Assembly (NCBI GenBank): GCA_046727435.1
Contig: JBKPCR010000438.1
Location: 1-25,849, forward strand
DNA: 25,849 nucleotides
From: CAVPRW01 sp046727435 [NCBI: bacterium]
GTDB lineage: Bacteria; Tectomicrobia; Entotheonellia; J063
Reading direction: 5' to 3'
The notes under the pieces were generated by a model that was not told the DNA's origin, ran no database searches, and was given only the letters and a program-made list of their open reading frames with translations. Each line of letters starts with the position of its first letter. The first letter of the stretch is position 1. Below, one piece after another: positions 16,524 through 24,950 of this stretch. The translations under genes were made by a program, and so were the position numbers.

Positions 16524-16571
16524 TGGCCATATTTAGCCACTTTTAGCCATAGAGAGTGGCCATTGTGGCCA
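16524..16571 (+). promoter_or_regulatory. Phased GCCA array upstream of the giant regulator
   Basis: Five GCCA cores begin at 16526, 16536, 16546, 16559 and 16568. The first, fourth and fifth are within the palindrome TGGCCA; the second and third are within a direct repeat (TTTAGCCAC, TTTAGCCAT). Spacings of 10, 10, 13 and 9 bp roughly match one helical turn, which suggests cooperative binding of a protein on one DNA face. The array lies 50-100 bp before the start codon at 16622. No good sigma54 -24/-12 element was found (GG to GC spacing is 9, not 10). Possibly the binding site of the Fis-type HTH in the adjacent protein. Confidence 0.4.
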
Positions 16572-16621
16572 TCCGTGATGGCCCTTCTCTCACCTATCTG
16601 GGCACAAGCAGGGAGTTTCCG

Positions 16622-19600
16622 ATGGCTCGACCAGGCCCCTTGCCAGCTGGCCATCCGACCGACCGCCTCCTGGGCCGTTCCCTGGCGATCAGCGCCCTCC
16701 GCGCGCAGATCCTCCACTTGGCCGCCTTCGACACCGTCGGCAGTCCGCGCGCGCCCACGGTGCTCCTCCAGGGGGAGACCGGGACGGGCAAAGGGCTGGT
16801 GGCGCGGGTCATCCACGACAGCGGCCCCCGGGCCCAGGGGCCCTTCATCGATGTCAACTGCGCCGCTATCCCGGAGACGCTGTTGGAGGCGGAACTCTTG
16901 GGCTTTGAAGCCGGGACGTTCACCGATGCCAAACGTGCCAAGCCTGGCCTGCTGGAGGCGGCGTCGGGGGGGACGTTGTTCTTGGACGAAATCGAGGCCC
17001 TCCCCCTCGCGCTTCAAAGCAAATTCCTGAAGGTTATCGAAGAGAAGTGGGTCCGGCGGCTCGGGGCGGTGCGGGGACAGGCTGTGGACGTCAAGGTCAT
17101 CGCCGCCACGACCGCCGATCTGGGTGGATATGCGGCGCAGGGGCGGTTCCGGGCGGATCTCTACCATCGGCTGGCCGTGGTGGTCGTGACGCTGCCCCCG
17201 TTGCGCGCGCGTGGCGAAGATCTCCCCCTCTTGGCCGAGGAGTTCTTGCGCCGGTACGCCGAGGCGCACGGGGTGGCCCCCAAGCGGCTCAGTCGGGCGG
17301 CCGAGGCGTGGCTGCGCGGCCATGGGTGGCCGGGCAACGTGCGCGAGTTGAGCCACCTGCTGGAGCGGGTGACGCTGTTAAGCCGGGAGGCCATTCTCAG
17401 CACCGGCACGCTAGAGTCGCTCTGCCTGCCCCAGCCGCCGTCGCTCGCCCAAGCGGAGCCCAGGTCTGGTGCTGACCACCAGGTGCCCCGAGATGAGCGG
17501 GCCCAGATCCAGGCCGTCCTCGGCCAAACGCGGGGCAATGTGGTGCAGGCGGCACGGCTCCTGGGACTGAGCCGTGGGTCATTGCGCCACCGCATGCGCC
17601 AGTATGGGCTGAAGAGCCCTAGAGGGCGTGAGCCCGCACCTGGCACCTCTGGAGACCAGCACGCGACGCTGCCCGAGAAGAGCGGGGCCGAACTCGCCCC
17701 GGAGAGCCCCATGGCGCTGTCCCCCGGTTGGGAGCAGAAGCCGGTCGCCGTGCTGGCCATCGAGCTCACGTTTCCGACGGCGACGGAGGGCGAGGCCACA
17801 GGGTATGAGCCCTGGACGGCGGCGAGCCGCTGGGAGCAGGCGCTTGTGGAGAAAGTGCAGGGGTTCGGCGGGGCGGTGCTGCAGCGCTCGCCATCGCTGC
17901 TGCTGGTGGCGTTTGGGGTGCCCCGAACGCTGGAGCAGCTGCCGCAGCGAGCGGTGCAGGCGGCCCTCGCGCTCCGCCATCTGATCGCGGAGGGTGCTGA
18001 GGGAGAGCCCCGTCCGGAGCTGCGACTGGTGGGGCATTGGGGGCCGCTGCTGGTGGACGTCCAGGCGACCGATCCCGCCGCGCAGCTGCGCGCCATCGGG
18101 GAGACGCTGCCATGGCCGGTGCGACTGTTAGGCCAGGCGGCGCCGGGGGACATTCTGCTCTCGCCGGAGATGGGGCAGCTGGTCGAGGGGTGGTGCGAGG
18201 TGCAGACGCGCGAGGTCTCGCTTCAGGGACGGCAGCCGGGGCGGATCAGGGTGTACGCGGTGGTGGGGAACAGGCCCCAGCGGTCCCGGCTGGAGATGAA
18301 GGGGCTGCGTCCGCTCAGTCCATTTGTCGGCCGGGACCAGGAGCTCGCAACGCTGGGTGAGCGGTTACTCCAGGTAGAGGGAAGCCGAGGACAGGTGGTG
18401 GGCGTGATCGGCGAGCCTGGGGTGGGCAAGTCACGCTTGTGCTACGAGTTCATCCGTGGCGCCCTCGCGCCTCCATGGCTAATCCTCGAGACGCAGGGGA
18501 CCGGGTACGGCAAGGCTACCCCCTATCTTCCGGTCATCGATCTCCTCAGGGCCTACTTCCGAATCGAAGACCGCGATGATCCGCCGACGATCCAGGAGAA
18601 GGTGACCGCTAAACTCTGCAGCCTCGATGACACCCTCAAGCCGACCGCGCCAGCGTTCCTCATGCTCCTCGATGTACCGGTCGAGGACTCGCAGTGGCAG
18701 GCGCTTAAGGCGCCCCAACGCCGGCAGCACACCCTGGACGCAGTCAAGCGCCTGCTGCTCCGGGAGTGCCAGGCGCAGCCCCTGCTGCTCGTCGTCGAAA
18801 ATCTCCACTGGATCGATGCCGAGACGCAGGCGGTGCTCGACACACTCATCGAGAGCCTCCCCACTGCTCGTATCTTCCTCCTTACCACGTACCGTCCTGA
18901 GTATCAACATGGCTGGGGGAGCAAGACCTTCTACACGCAGCTCCGGCTTGACCCGCTGCCGCGCGAGAGCGCCCGAGAACTCCTTGACTCTCTTCTGGGG
19001 GACGATGCCGCTCTCGAGCCGCTCAAGCAGCGCTTGAGCGAGCAGACCCAGGGGAATCCGTTCTTCCTGGAGGAGAGCGTCCGGACCCTGGTGGAGACCC
19101 AGGTGCTGGTCGGGGAGCGGGGGGCCTATCGCCAGGCAAAACCCCTTCACAGGATGCAGGTGCCGGCCGCGGTGCAGGCGGTGCTGGTGGCCCGGATCGA
19201 CCGGCTACCGCCCGAGGACAAGCGCCTGCTGCAGACGGCCGCGATCATCGGCGCAGAGGTACCGTTCGCTCTTCTCCAAGCCATTGCAGACTCTACGGAG
19301 GAGGTGCTCCGCCGCGCCCTCACGCACCTGCAGGCCGCCGAGTTCCTCTACGAGACGTACCTGCTCCCCGAGCTGGGATACACCTTCAAGCACGCTTTCA
19401 CGCACGAGGTGGCCTACAGCAGCCTGCCGCAGGAGCGGTGCCGGGCGCTCCATGCCCGCCTCGTCGAGGCCCTCGAGGTAATCGCCGGGGACCGCGTGGC
19501 CGAGCAGGTCGAACGGCTGGCCCACCATGCCCTACGGGGCGAGGTGTGGGTCAAGGCCCTGGCGTACTCCAGGCAGGCGGGGCAGAAGGCCATGGCGCGG

Positions 19601-20839
19601 TCGGCCTACCGCGAGGCCGCAGAGTCCTTCGAGCAGGCCCTCAGGGCCCTCCGACATTTGCCGCAGCAACGCGGCACCCTCGAGCAGGCCATCGACCTCC
19701 GACTCGCCCTGCGCTCGGCGCTCCGGCCGCTCGGCGATTTTGGGCGCATCCTGGCGGCTCTGCGCGAGGCCGAGGCCCTCGCCGAGGCCCTTGATGACCC
19801 TCGTCGGCTGGCACAGGTCTCTGTCTTTCTGTCACGCCATTTCTCCCTCCTGGGCGCGTATGACCAGGCCATCACCTCCGCCCAGCGCGCCCTGGCGCTC
19901 GCCACGGCCAGCGGGGACGTCATCCTGCCCCCACTGGCGAACTACTACCTCGGCCTCGCCTATCAGGCCCAGGGCGACTATCGTCGGGCGATCGCCTGCC
20001 TCAGGCAAACCGTGGCGTCCCTCGAGGGGGCGCGGCGCCACGAGCGCTTCGGTCAACTCTTTCTGCCCGCCATGCTCTCCCGTGGCGCTCTCGCCCGCTG
20101 CCATGCCGAACTGGGCGCCTTCGCCGCGGGCCGTGCCCTTGCCGAGGAAGGGCTTCAGATTGCCGAGGCGGTGGCTCACCCTGCGAGCCTCATGATTGCC
20201 TATAGGCAGGTTGGTCTGCTGTTCCTCCGCCAGGGCGACCTGCCCAGGGCCCTCCCCCGGCTCGAACGGGCCATGAGCCTCTGTCAGGACGCGGACTCCC
20301 CGGGCTATTTCCCCCGGGTGGCTGCGGCCTTGGGCGCGGCATATACCCTGGGCGGGCGCATCGCCGACGCCGTGCCGCTGCTCACGCAGGCGATGGAACA
20401 GATGACCGCAACGGAAAGAGTAGACTTCCAGACGCCCTGTGGTCTATCTCTGGGAGAGGCGCAGGCGCTGGCTGGCCGCCTGGAGGAGGCGCACACCCTC
20501 GCCGAGCGGGCGCTAGCGCTCGCCAGTGGGCACCAGGAACGGGGCCACCAGGCGTATGCCCTGCACCTCCTCGGCGAGATTGCGGCGCGGCGCGATCCCC
20601 CGGAGGTCGACAAGGCCGAAGCATACTACCGACAGGCCCTCGCCCTGGCGACCGAACTCGGCATGCGTCCGCTCCAGGCCCACTGCCACCGCGGCCTCGG
20701 CACCCTGTATGCGAAGATCGGCCGGCAGGAGGAGGCCCATGCCGAGCTCTCCACCGCCATCGAACGCTACCGGGCCATGGAGATGACGTTCTGGCTGCCT
20801 GATGCCGAGGCCGCGCTGACGCAGGTGGAGGGGCGGTAA
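16622..20839 (+). CDS. Giant regulator: sigma54-type AAA+, Fis HTH, degenerate cyclase, STAND ATPase, TPR
   Basis: A 1405-residue protein. ATG 16622 is preferred over GTG 16556 because AGGGAG lies 6 nt upstream. Domains: residues 15-265, NtrC-type AAA+ (Walker A GETGTGKG 51-58, Walker B TLFLDE near 118-123, WPGNVRE 236-242); the GAFTGA loop that contacts sigma54 reads GTFTDA (98-103). Residues about 298-332 are a Fis-type HTH (GNVVQAARLLGLSRGSLRHR). Residues about 373-555 are a class III cyclase fold lacking its metal Asp residues (VLAIELTFP and LQRSPSLLLVAFG at the metal sites). Residues about 568-920 are an AAA_16/STAND ATPase (GEPGVGKS 597-604, Walker B LLLVVENLHWID 721-732, with Asn where Asp is usual). 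The remainder is TPR-like helices. Likely a cytoplasmic signal-responsive transcription regulator; the ligand is unknown. Its stop overlaps the next start. Confidence 0.88.
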   Translation: MARPGPLPAGHPTDRLLGRSLAISALRAQILHLAAFDTVGSPRAPTVLLQGETGTGKGLVARVIHDSGPRAQGPFIDVNCAAIPETLLEAELLGFEAGTFTDAKRAKPGLLEAASGGTLFLDEIEALPLALQSKFLKVIEEKWVRRLGAVRGQAVDVKVIAATTADLGGYAAQGRFRADLYHRLAVVVVTLPPLRARGEDLPLLAEEFLRRYAEAHGVAPKRLSRAAEAWLRGHGWPGNVRELSHLLERVTLLSREAILSTGTLESLCLPQPPSLAQAEPRSGADHQVPRDERAQIQAVLGQTRGNVVQAARLLGLSRGSLRHRMRQYGLKSPRGREPAPGTSGDQHATLPEKSGAELAPESPMALSPGWEQKPVAVLAIELTFPTATEGEATGYEPWTAASRWEQALVEKVQGFGGAVLQRSPSLLLVAFGVPRTLEQLPQRAVQAALALRHLIAEGAEGEPRPELRLVGHWGPLLVDVQATDPAAQLRAIGETLPWPVRLLGQAAPGDILLSPEMGQLVEGWCEVQTREVSLQGRQPGRIRVYAVVGNRPQRSRLEMKGLRPLSPFVGRDQELATLGERLLQVEGSRGQVVGVIGEPGVGKSRLCYEFIRGALAPPWLILETQGTGYGKATPYLPVIDLLRAYFRIEDRDDPPTIQEKVTAKLCSLDDTLKPTAPAFLMLLDVPVEDSQWQALKAPQRRQHTLDAVKRLLLRECQAQPLLLVVENLHWIDAETQAVLDTLIESLPTARIFLLTTYRPEYQHGWGSKTFYTQLRLDPLPRESARELLDSLLGDDAALEPLKQRLSEQTQGNPFFLEESVRTLVETQVLVGERGAYRQAKPLHRMQVPAAVQAVLVARIDRLPPEDKRLLQTAAIIGAEVPFALLQAIADSTEEVLRRALTHLQAAEFLYETYLLPELGYTFKHAFTHEVAYSSLPQERCRALHARLVEALEVIAGDRVAEQVERLAHHALRGEVWVKALAYSRQAGQKAMARSAYREAAESFEQALRALRHLPQQRGTLEQAIDLRLALRSALRPLGDFGRILAALREAEALAEALDDPRRLAQVSVFLSRHFSLLGAYDQAITSAQRALALATASGDVILPPLANYYLGLAYQAQGDYRRAIACLRQTVASLEGARRHERFGQLFLPAMLSRGALARCHAELGAFAAGRALAEEGLQIAEAVAHPASLMIAYRQVGLLFLRQGDLPRALPRLERAMSLCQDADSPGYFPRVAAALGAAYTLGGRIADAVPLLTQAMEQMTATERVDFQTPCGLSLGEAQALAGRLEEAHTLAERALALASGHQERGHQAYALHLLGEIAARRDPPEVDKAEAYYRQALALATELGMRPLQAHCHRGLGTLYAKIGRQEEAHAELSTAIERYRAMEMTFWLPDAEAALTQVEGR

Positions 20840-22074
20840 TGGACTTTTACGTGGTGCTTGATCAGGTGGTCGCCCTCCTCCTAAGCCGTGGACGTGTGTC
20901 CTATCGGGTACTGAAACTGCAGTTCCAGCTGGACGACGAGGCGATTGAGGCACTGAAGGACGAACTCATCCATGCCCAACAGCTGGCCGCCGACGAGGAG
21001 GGCAAGGTGCTGGTCTGGACGGGCGCTGCGGGCACGACACCGGCGCCTGACAATGAGCACGCACGCGCCCCGCTCTCCTACACCCCTCGCCACTTGGCGG
21101 AGAAAATCCTCACCTCCAAGGCTGCGCTCGAAGGCGAGCGCAAACAGGTGACCGTCCTCTTTGCCGATCTGAAAGGCTCGATGGAGCTGTTGGCCGACCG
21201 TGACCCGGAGGAGGCGCGTCAGCTGCTTGACCCCGTGCTCGAACGCATGATGGCGGCCGTGCACCGCTACGAGGGGACGGTGAACCAGGTGATGGGCGAC
21301 GGCATCATGGCCTTGTTCGGCGCTCCCATTGCCCATGAGGACCATGCGGTGCGGGCCTGCTATGCCGCCCTGACCATGCAAGCATCGGTCAAGCAGTATG
21401 CCGGCGACGTCCAGCGGACCCGCGGCGTGCCCATCCAGATTCGGGTGGGATTGAATAGCGGCGAGGTGGTGGTGCGGTCGATCGGCAGCGACCTGCACAT
21501 GGACTATACCGCCGTCGGACAAACCACGCACCTGGCCGCGCGCATGGAACAGATGGCGATGCCGGACTCGATCCTGATCACCGCCGATACCCTACGCCTC
21601 GCCGAAGGCTATGTCCAGGTCGGCGCTCTGGGACCCGTGCCAATCAAGGGACTGCAGGAACCATCCGAGGTCTACGAGGTGACTGGGGCAGGGCCGGTGC
21701 GCTCGCGGCTGCAGGCCGCCACGGCGCGGGGTTTAACGCGCTTCGTCGGACGTGACACTGAGCTGGACCAGCTCCGCCAGGCACTGGAGCGTGCCGGCAC
21801 CGGTCAGGGCCAAGTCATGGCAGTCATCGGCGAGCCTGGGGTGGGCAAGTCCCGGCTCTTCTGGGAGTTCATGCAGTCCCATCGCACCCAGGGGTGGCTG
21901 CAGCTGGAGAGTCGCTCGGTGTCCTACGGCAAGGCCACCGCGTACCTGCCGGTCTGTGACCTGCTCAAAGCCTACTGCCACATCGAGGACCGCGATGACC
22001 TCCGGACGGTCCGGGCCAAGGTCACCGGGCAGATTCTGACGCTGGACGAGGCTGTGGTCCGCAAAAATGAATAG
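20839..22074 (+). CDS. Class III nucleotide cyclase with STAND ATPase, 3'-truncated
   Basis: A 411-residue protein whose ATG shares its A with the TAA of the gene before (TAATG), implying coupled translation. Residues 1-62 form a small N-terminal domain (MDFYVVLDQVVALLLSRGRV, VLVWTG), probably helical. Residues about 100-280 are a class III adenylyl/guanylyl cyclase with both metal Asp (FADLKGS D110, GDG D154) and DYTAVG D222; the catalytic Asn position carries His (TTHLAARME, H231), while R235 is kept. Residues 302-405 begin a STAND/AAA_16 ATPase with Walker A GEPGVGKS (331-338). They closely resemble the same part of the upstream protein, but the gene ends at LTLDEAVVRKNE*, before Walker B. 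Relatives continue for hundreds of residues, so the gene was cut near 22050. Confidence 0.88.
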   Translation: MDFYVVLDQVVALLLSRGRVSYRVLKLQFQLDDEAIEALKDELIHAQQLAADEEGKVLVWTGAAGTTPAPDNEHARAPLSYTPRHLAEKILTSKAALEGERKQVTVLFADLKGSMELLADRDPEEARQLLDPVLERMMAAVHRYEGTVNQVMGDGIMALFGAPIAHEDHAVRACYAALTMQASVKQYAGDVQRTRGVPIQIRVGLNSGEVVVRSIGSDLHMDYTAVGQTTHLAARMEQMAMPDSILITADTLRLAEGYVQVGALGPVPIKGLQEPSEVYEVTGAGPVRSRLQAATARGLTRFVGRDTELDQLRQALERAGTGQGQVMAVIGEPGVGKSRLFWEFMQSHRTQGWLQLESRSVSYGKATAYLPVCDLLKAYCHIEDRDDLRTVRAKVTGQILTLDEAVVRKNE

Positions 22075-22083
22075 AGCAGCGGG

Positions 22084-22539
22084 TTACGTGACGGAAGAGG
22101 GGGTCGTGGGTGGGACTAACTCGGCAAGCAGCGCGGCGGGGGTGCGGACTATCACAAGACTCCCCAGCCGCGTCAGATGTTCGTGGTCGAGCGAAATCAA
22201 GGTACATCCTGTCTGCTGGGCCACTGCCGCATACACCGCATCGGCCCCACGCAAGCCGTACTGGGCCGCCAGCGCTCGGGCCTGGTAGCCGAGCGGCTCA
22301 TCCAGCGCCACCACCGTTACATTCGGGAGCCGCCCCAAGGTCGTCGCGAACGCTTCTGCCCGCACCGGGTCATTCCGGGTCCGACTGATCGCCCCTGCGA
22401 CTTCGGCCAACACGAGGTTCGGCACGATGATGGGTAGCGCCCGCGTGCGGAGCACCTCAAGGAGTTGCCGACTAGTCGCGTGACCGGCTTCCCGCTGGTC
22501 AAACCCGTTGACCCACACGCTGGCGTCCACCGTATACAT
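22084..22539 (-). CDS. vapC: PIN-domain ribonuclease toxin (VapC type)
   Basis: A 151-residue PIN-domain protein, the toxin of VapBC-type modules that cleaves RNA with Mg2+. The acidic centre is complete: D5 (YTVDASVWV), E46 (LVLAEVAGA), D100 (LRGADAVYAAVA) and D118 (LISLDHEHL). The start at 22539 lies 4 nt after the antitoxin stop, so translation is coupled; a longer frame to 22584 overlaps the antitoxin and is less likely. The stop is 9 bp from the end of the convergent truncated cyclase gene. This suggests the module arrived together with the event that cut that gene. Confidence 0.88.
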   Translation of the reverse strand: MYTVDASVWVNGFDQREAGHATSRQLLEVLRTRALPIIVPNLVLAEVAGAISRTRNDPVRAEAFATTLGRLPNVTVVALDEPLGYQARALAAQYGLRGADAVYAAVAQQTGCTLISLDHEHLTRLGSLVIVRTPAALLAELVPPTTPSSVT

Positions 22540-22543
22540 GGCG

Positions 22544-22798
22544 TCACCGGCGCATGGCGAGCACTGCTGCGGTGAGCGTCTCACGCTCTGGGCTGTCCGT
22601 GGCCGCTAGCATCTCCCCCAGCTGGAAGAAGGTCTCCCAGACGTCTACGGGCTCGGGTGGGGTTCCACCTGTAGTGGGCGGGAGCGCTGTGACGACCTGC
22701 GCGAGCCGCGTCGTCAGATAGGCGAGTAAGCGCACCTGGTCGTGGGGCGTCAATTGATCCACCAGCTGTTGCGCTTGCGCGAGCGTACTATCAGCCAT
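22544..22798 (-). CDS. Antitoxin partner of the PIN toxin
   Basis: An 84-residue protein directly upstream of the toxin, 4 nt apart. The start at 22798 has GGAGG 5 nt upstream; an earlier in-frame start lacks a site. The N-terminal half is helical (LTPHDQVRLLAYLTTRLAQV), and the C-terminal half (VWETFFQLGEMLAATD) is the kind of flexible segment that wraps the toxin active site. It does not show a clear AbrB or RHH motif, so its DNA-binding class is unassigned. The assignment rests mainly on gene order, size and coupling. Confidence 0.75.
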   Translation of the reverse strand: MADSTLAQAQQLVDQLTPHDQVRLLAYLTTRLAQVVTALPPTTGGTPPEPVDVWETFFQLGEMLAATDSPERETLTAAVLAMRR

Positions 22799-22825
22799 GA
22801 TGTCCTCCACATGGCGTCTGGTTGT

Positions 22826-22841
22826 CGTGTGATACACGTGT
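22826..22841. promoter_or_regulatory. Palindromes upstream of the toxin-antitoxin operon
   Basis: CGTGTGATACACG (22826-22838) is a perfect palindrome around a central base, and ACACGTGT (22834-22841) overlaps it. They lie 28-43 bp upstream of the antitoxin ATG, where a VapBC complex would bind to autoregulate. The right edge coincides with the left end of the insertion sequence, so part of the operator may be IS-derived or the IS may have inserted next to it. Confidence 0.4.
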
Positions 22842-24021
22842 CGGGGCGATCGTCACGCCACTTTCGCTGCCAGCCCGTACTCATGGTGCAAGCCACCCAG
22901 GATGGGGCGAGTCACTACATGGAGATGGGCCGGAAGCCGATGCCGGTGGGCTTGCCGCGGCGCCGGCATTGATGTGGGTGGCTGCGGAATGCCCGGCCCC
23001 AAGGACAGATGTGGGCGACCGGTGTTATAGTGCGTCGCCCACTCGTGCAGTAGATGTCGCAGGTGGTGTTCGGTCAGAGGGATCACGAAATCCAGGCACT
23101 CCCGCCGCAGCGTGCCCAACAACCGTTCGCAGAAGGCATTGGCTTGGGGACTGCGCACCGGGGTTTTGAGGACCCTCAGCCCCAGATGTTGCACCCGCTG
23201 GTCAAGCTGCTGGGAGAAGATACAATCCCGGTCATGAATCAAGAATCGATAGCCATGGTCGGACGGCATCGCTTCTCGTAGCTGTTGCAGCGTCCATTGG
23301 GCGGTAGGATGCGCCGTCACATTGCAGTGGAGGATGCGGCGCCTGCGATGTTCCATCACGACAAACACATACAGGAGGCGAAAGGTGGCCGTGACCACGA
23401 CGCAGAAGTCACAGGCAACGATCGCCTGGGCATGGTTGCGGACAAACGCCCGCCGGCACTGAGATGGAGGGCGCTTCCCCGGACCGTGGTCCAGGTGCTT
23501 CGGCAGGTACTTCCGCACCGTGCGTGGGGACACCCGCAGGCCCAGCTTGAGCCACAACTCGTTGGCAATGCGCTCCTCGCCCCATGTCGGGTTCTCCCGG
23601 GCCATCCGACGGATAAGCGTCCGCAGGTCCGCCGGTAATCGTGGGCGTCCCGCTCGGGATTTCCAGCGCCAGAAGAGCCAGAACCCTTGCCGATGCCAGC
23701 GGATCAAGGTCTGTGGCTGCACGATCACCAACGCCTGGCGCGAATCGAACCAACGACCGAGCCAGACCAGGGCGATACGAGTGCCTGGGGTCGCACGCCG
23801 AGGCTTGACGTGCCGTTCGCAGTAAAGCGCGAGCTGTTTGCGCAGGAAGAGGTTTTCTGCCGCGAGTACCGCAGGCGAGCGTCGACAAAGACCGACATAA
23901 CGTAAGGCGTCGACCAGCAGTGTCAGCAGCGTGCCAGCGAGCTGCTTCAGATTGCAGAGCCAGTGTGGGAATGTCGCCATCGCCGTGATGCCTCCCTAAA
24001 GCGAACGGTATTGTCTCCGAC
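22840..24021 (-). mobile_element. Insertion sequence with integrase-core (DDE) transposase
   Basis: Boundaries are set from the transposase gene, from the point where the neighbouring membrane-protein gene loses its own sequence (about 24021), and from short matching ends: GTCGGGG at 22840 and, on the other strand, GTCGGAG from 24021. The terminal repeats match well only over the first five bases, and no target duplication was seen, so the exact edges are uncertain. It is about 1.18 kb, a typical size for a single-gene IS of this transposase type. Confidence 0.6.
22853..23980 (-). CDS. Integrase-core (DDE) transposase, IS3/IS481-like
   Basis: An intact 375-residue transposase. Start ATG 23980 is preceded by GGGAGG at 10 nt. 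The N-terminal part (1-110) is a helical DNA-binding region with the leader AENLFLRKQLALY, typical of a large group of environmental transposases. Residues about 112-165 hold a second HTH (GRPRLPADLRTLIRRMAREN, WGEERIANEL). The rve catalytic core follows with D191 (IVACDF), D250 (FLIHDRD) and E285 (SPQANAFCERLLGTLRRE), then HYNTGRPHLSLG. The single uninterrupted frame suggests it is still active or inserted recently. It is the only complete transposase in the window. Confidence 0.9.
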   Translation of the reverse strand: MATFPHWLCNLKQLAGTLLTLLVDALRYVGLCRRSPAVLAAENLFLRKQLALYCERHVKPRRATPGTRIALVWLGRWFDSRQALVIVQPQTLIRWHRQGFWLFWRWKSRAGRPRLPADLRTLIRRMARENPTWGEERIANELWLKLGLRVSPRTVRKYLPKHLDHGPGKRPPSQCRRAFVRNHAQAIVACDFCVVVTATFRLLYVFVVMEHRRRRILHCNVTAHPTAQWTLQQLREAMPSDHGYRFLIHDRDCIFSQQLDQRVQHLGLRVLKTPVRSPQANAFCERLLGTLRRECLDFVIPLTEHHLRHLLHEWATHYNTGRPHLSLGPGIPQPPTSMPAPRQAHRHRLPAHLHVVTRPILGGLHHEYGLAAKVA

Positions 24022-24843
24022 TATTGTTGCAGGTGCGTGGGTTATCGTCCAGTGCTGATTCGCAACTACTGACTTGGCATGAGGATAGATTTTTTGCGGA
24101 CCACAAAAGCCAAAGTGGAACTGCTTTTGGTCACAAGTCGGGCAGTAGTAGAGTTGCACGTCGTACGTATCAGGTGGGTGCTTTTGTACCGCTTCTTGGT
24201 ATGCCTCAACGACGTTGGGAAAGGTAAGTCCACAAGTGTCTAAGAAGCGTTGGAGTTCGTGGATTGAGGCGCGCTTCAAAAGTGGCTCTTTTAAGTAGTA
24301 CCGCTGGCAGTCTGGACAAAATGGCTTGTTTCGCAAGATTGTCCACAAGGCGAAGCCACCCGCAAGGAATCCTGCCAAACGGATCACTTCATAAACATAC
24401 CCTAGCTGCCCCAATTCACCTGTCGTTATCGAACCTGTGCGGCCTATCCTTAGACTCGTGGTTTCGGCAGCAACTTGATAGTAGGTCCGGAACGGAACGA
24501 CGCCCGATACAGGTGTGCCGTCTTCGAATGTAAGGGCGAGATAACTCAAAAACTTAATGAGCATATACGTTGTAAGTCCAATAAGAACCATGTTGACGGC
24601 AAGGCTATGCGTCGGGGGGTGATCTATAGCGAGGCTGACAAGGTAGTGACCGGAAGAGGCAGCCATGCCGGAAAGTATGGCTCCGACAGGAATAACAAAC
24701 CAATACATAAACGACGAGAAATCAAAGCGAGCATAGGTCGCAACGAGGAACAGTACGAAGGCTATAACCGCGCTTGTAACAACCCCTCCGATGGCAAGGA
24801 ATACTTCCGCTGCAAATGGGGAGAGGGATTGACGGGTATCCAC
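23947..24843 (-). pseudogene. Four-helix membrane protein with zinc-ribbon tail, 3' end cut by the IS
   Basis: GTG 24843 is preferred as the start (AAGGA 7 nt upstream); a frame to 24882 lacks a site. Predicted membrane segments are near residues 14-38, 46-72, 82-105 and 152-170. They are followed by a cytosolic part with two Cys pairs, CPDC (176-179) and CPTC (234-237), spaced like a split zinc ribbon. After about residue 275 the sequence is encoded by the inserted IS, ending GSAI*. The true C-terminus is thus lost and replaced by about 23 foreign residues. The gene is the only one directly downstream of the TIR gene and may act with it. Family not recognised. Confidence 0.7.
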
Positions 24844-24950
24844 TTTGTGTTCCTTCTCATTGTACCTGAAACCCTGAAACACAATCGTCCATTCTGTTTC
24901 AGCCAGGGCATCCTGTTTTTTCTCTGGTTAAACGCGTGGCATAACACCCA

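Noticed and set aside
16524-16540. Possible sigma54 promoter (TGGCCATATTTAGCC)
   Set aside because: The distance between GG and GC is 9 rather than 10 bases and the -12 element lacks TTGC.
16439-18153. Two minus-strand frames (305 and 330 codons) opposite the giant regulator
   Set aside because: Shadow frames caused by GC-rich third positions; the plus strand carries all recognisable motifs.
18479-20179. Several minus-strand frames opposite the STAND/TPR part
   Set aside because: No motifs, no ribosome sites, overlap a well-supported gene.
22820-24030. Target-site duplication around the IS
   Set aside because: Flanks of the proposed ends do not match, so no duplication is reported.
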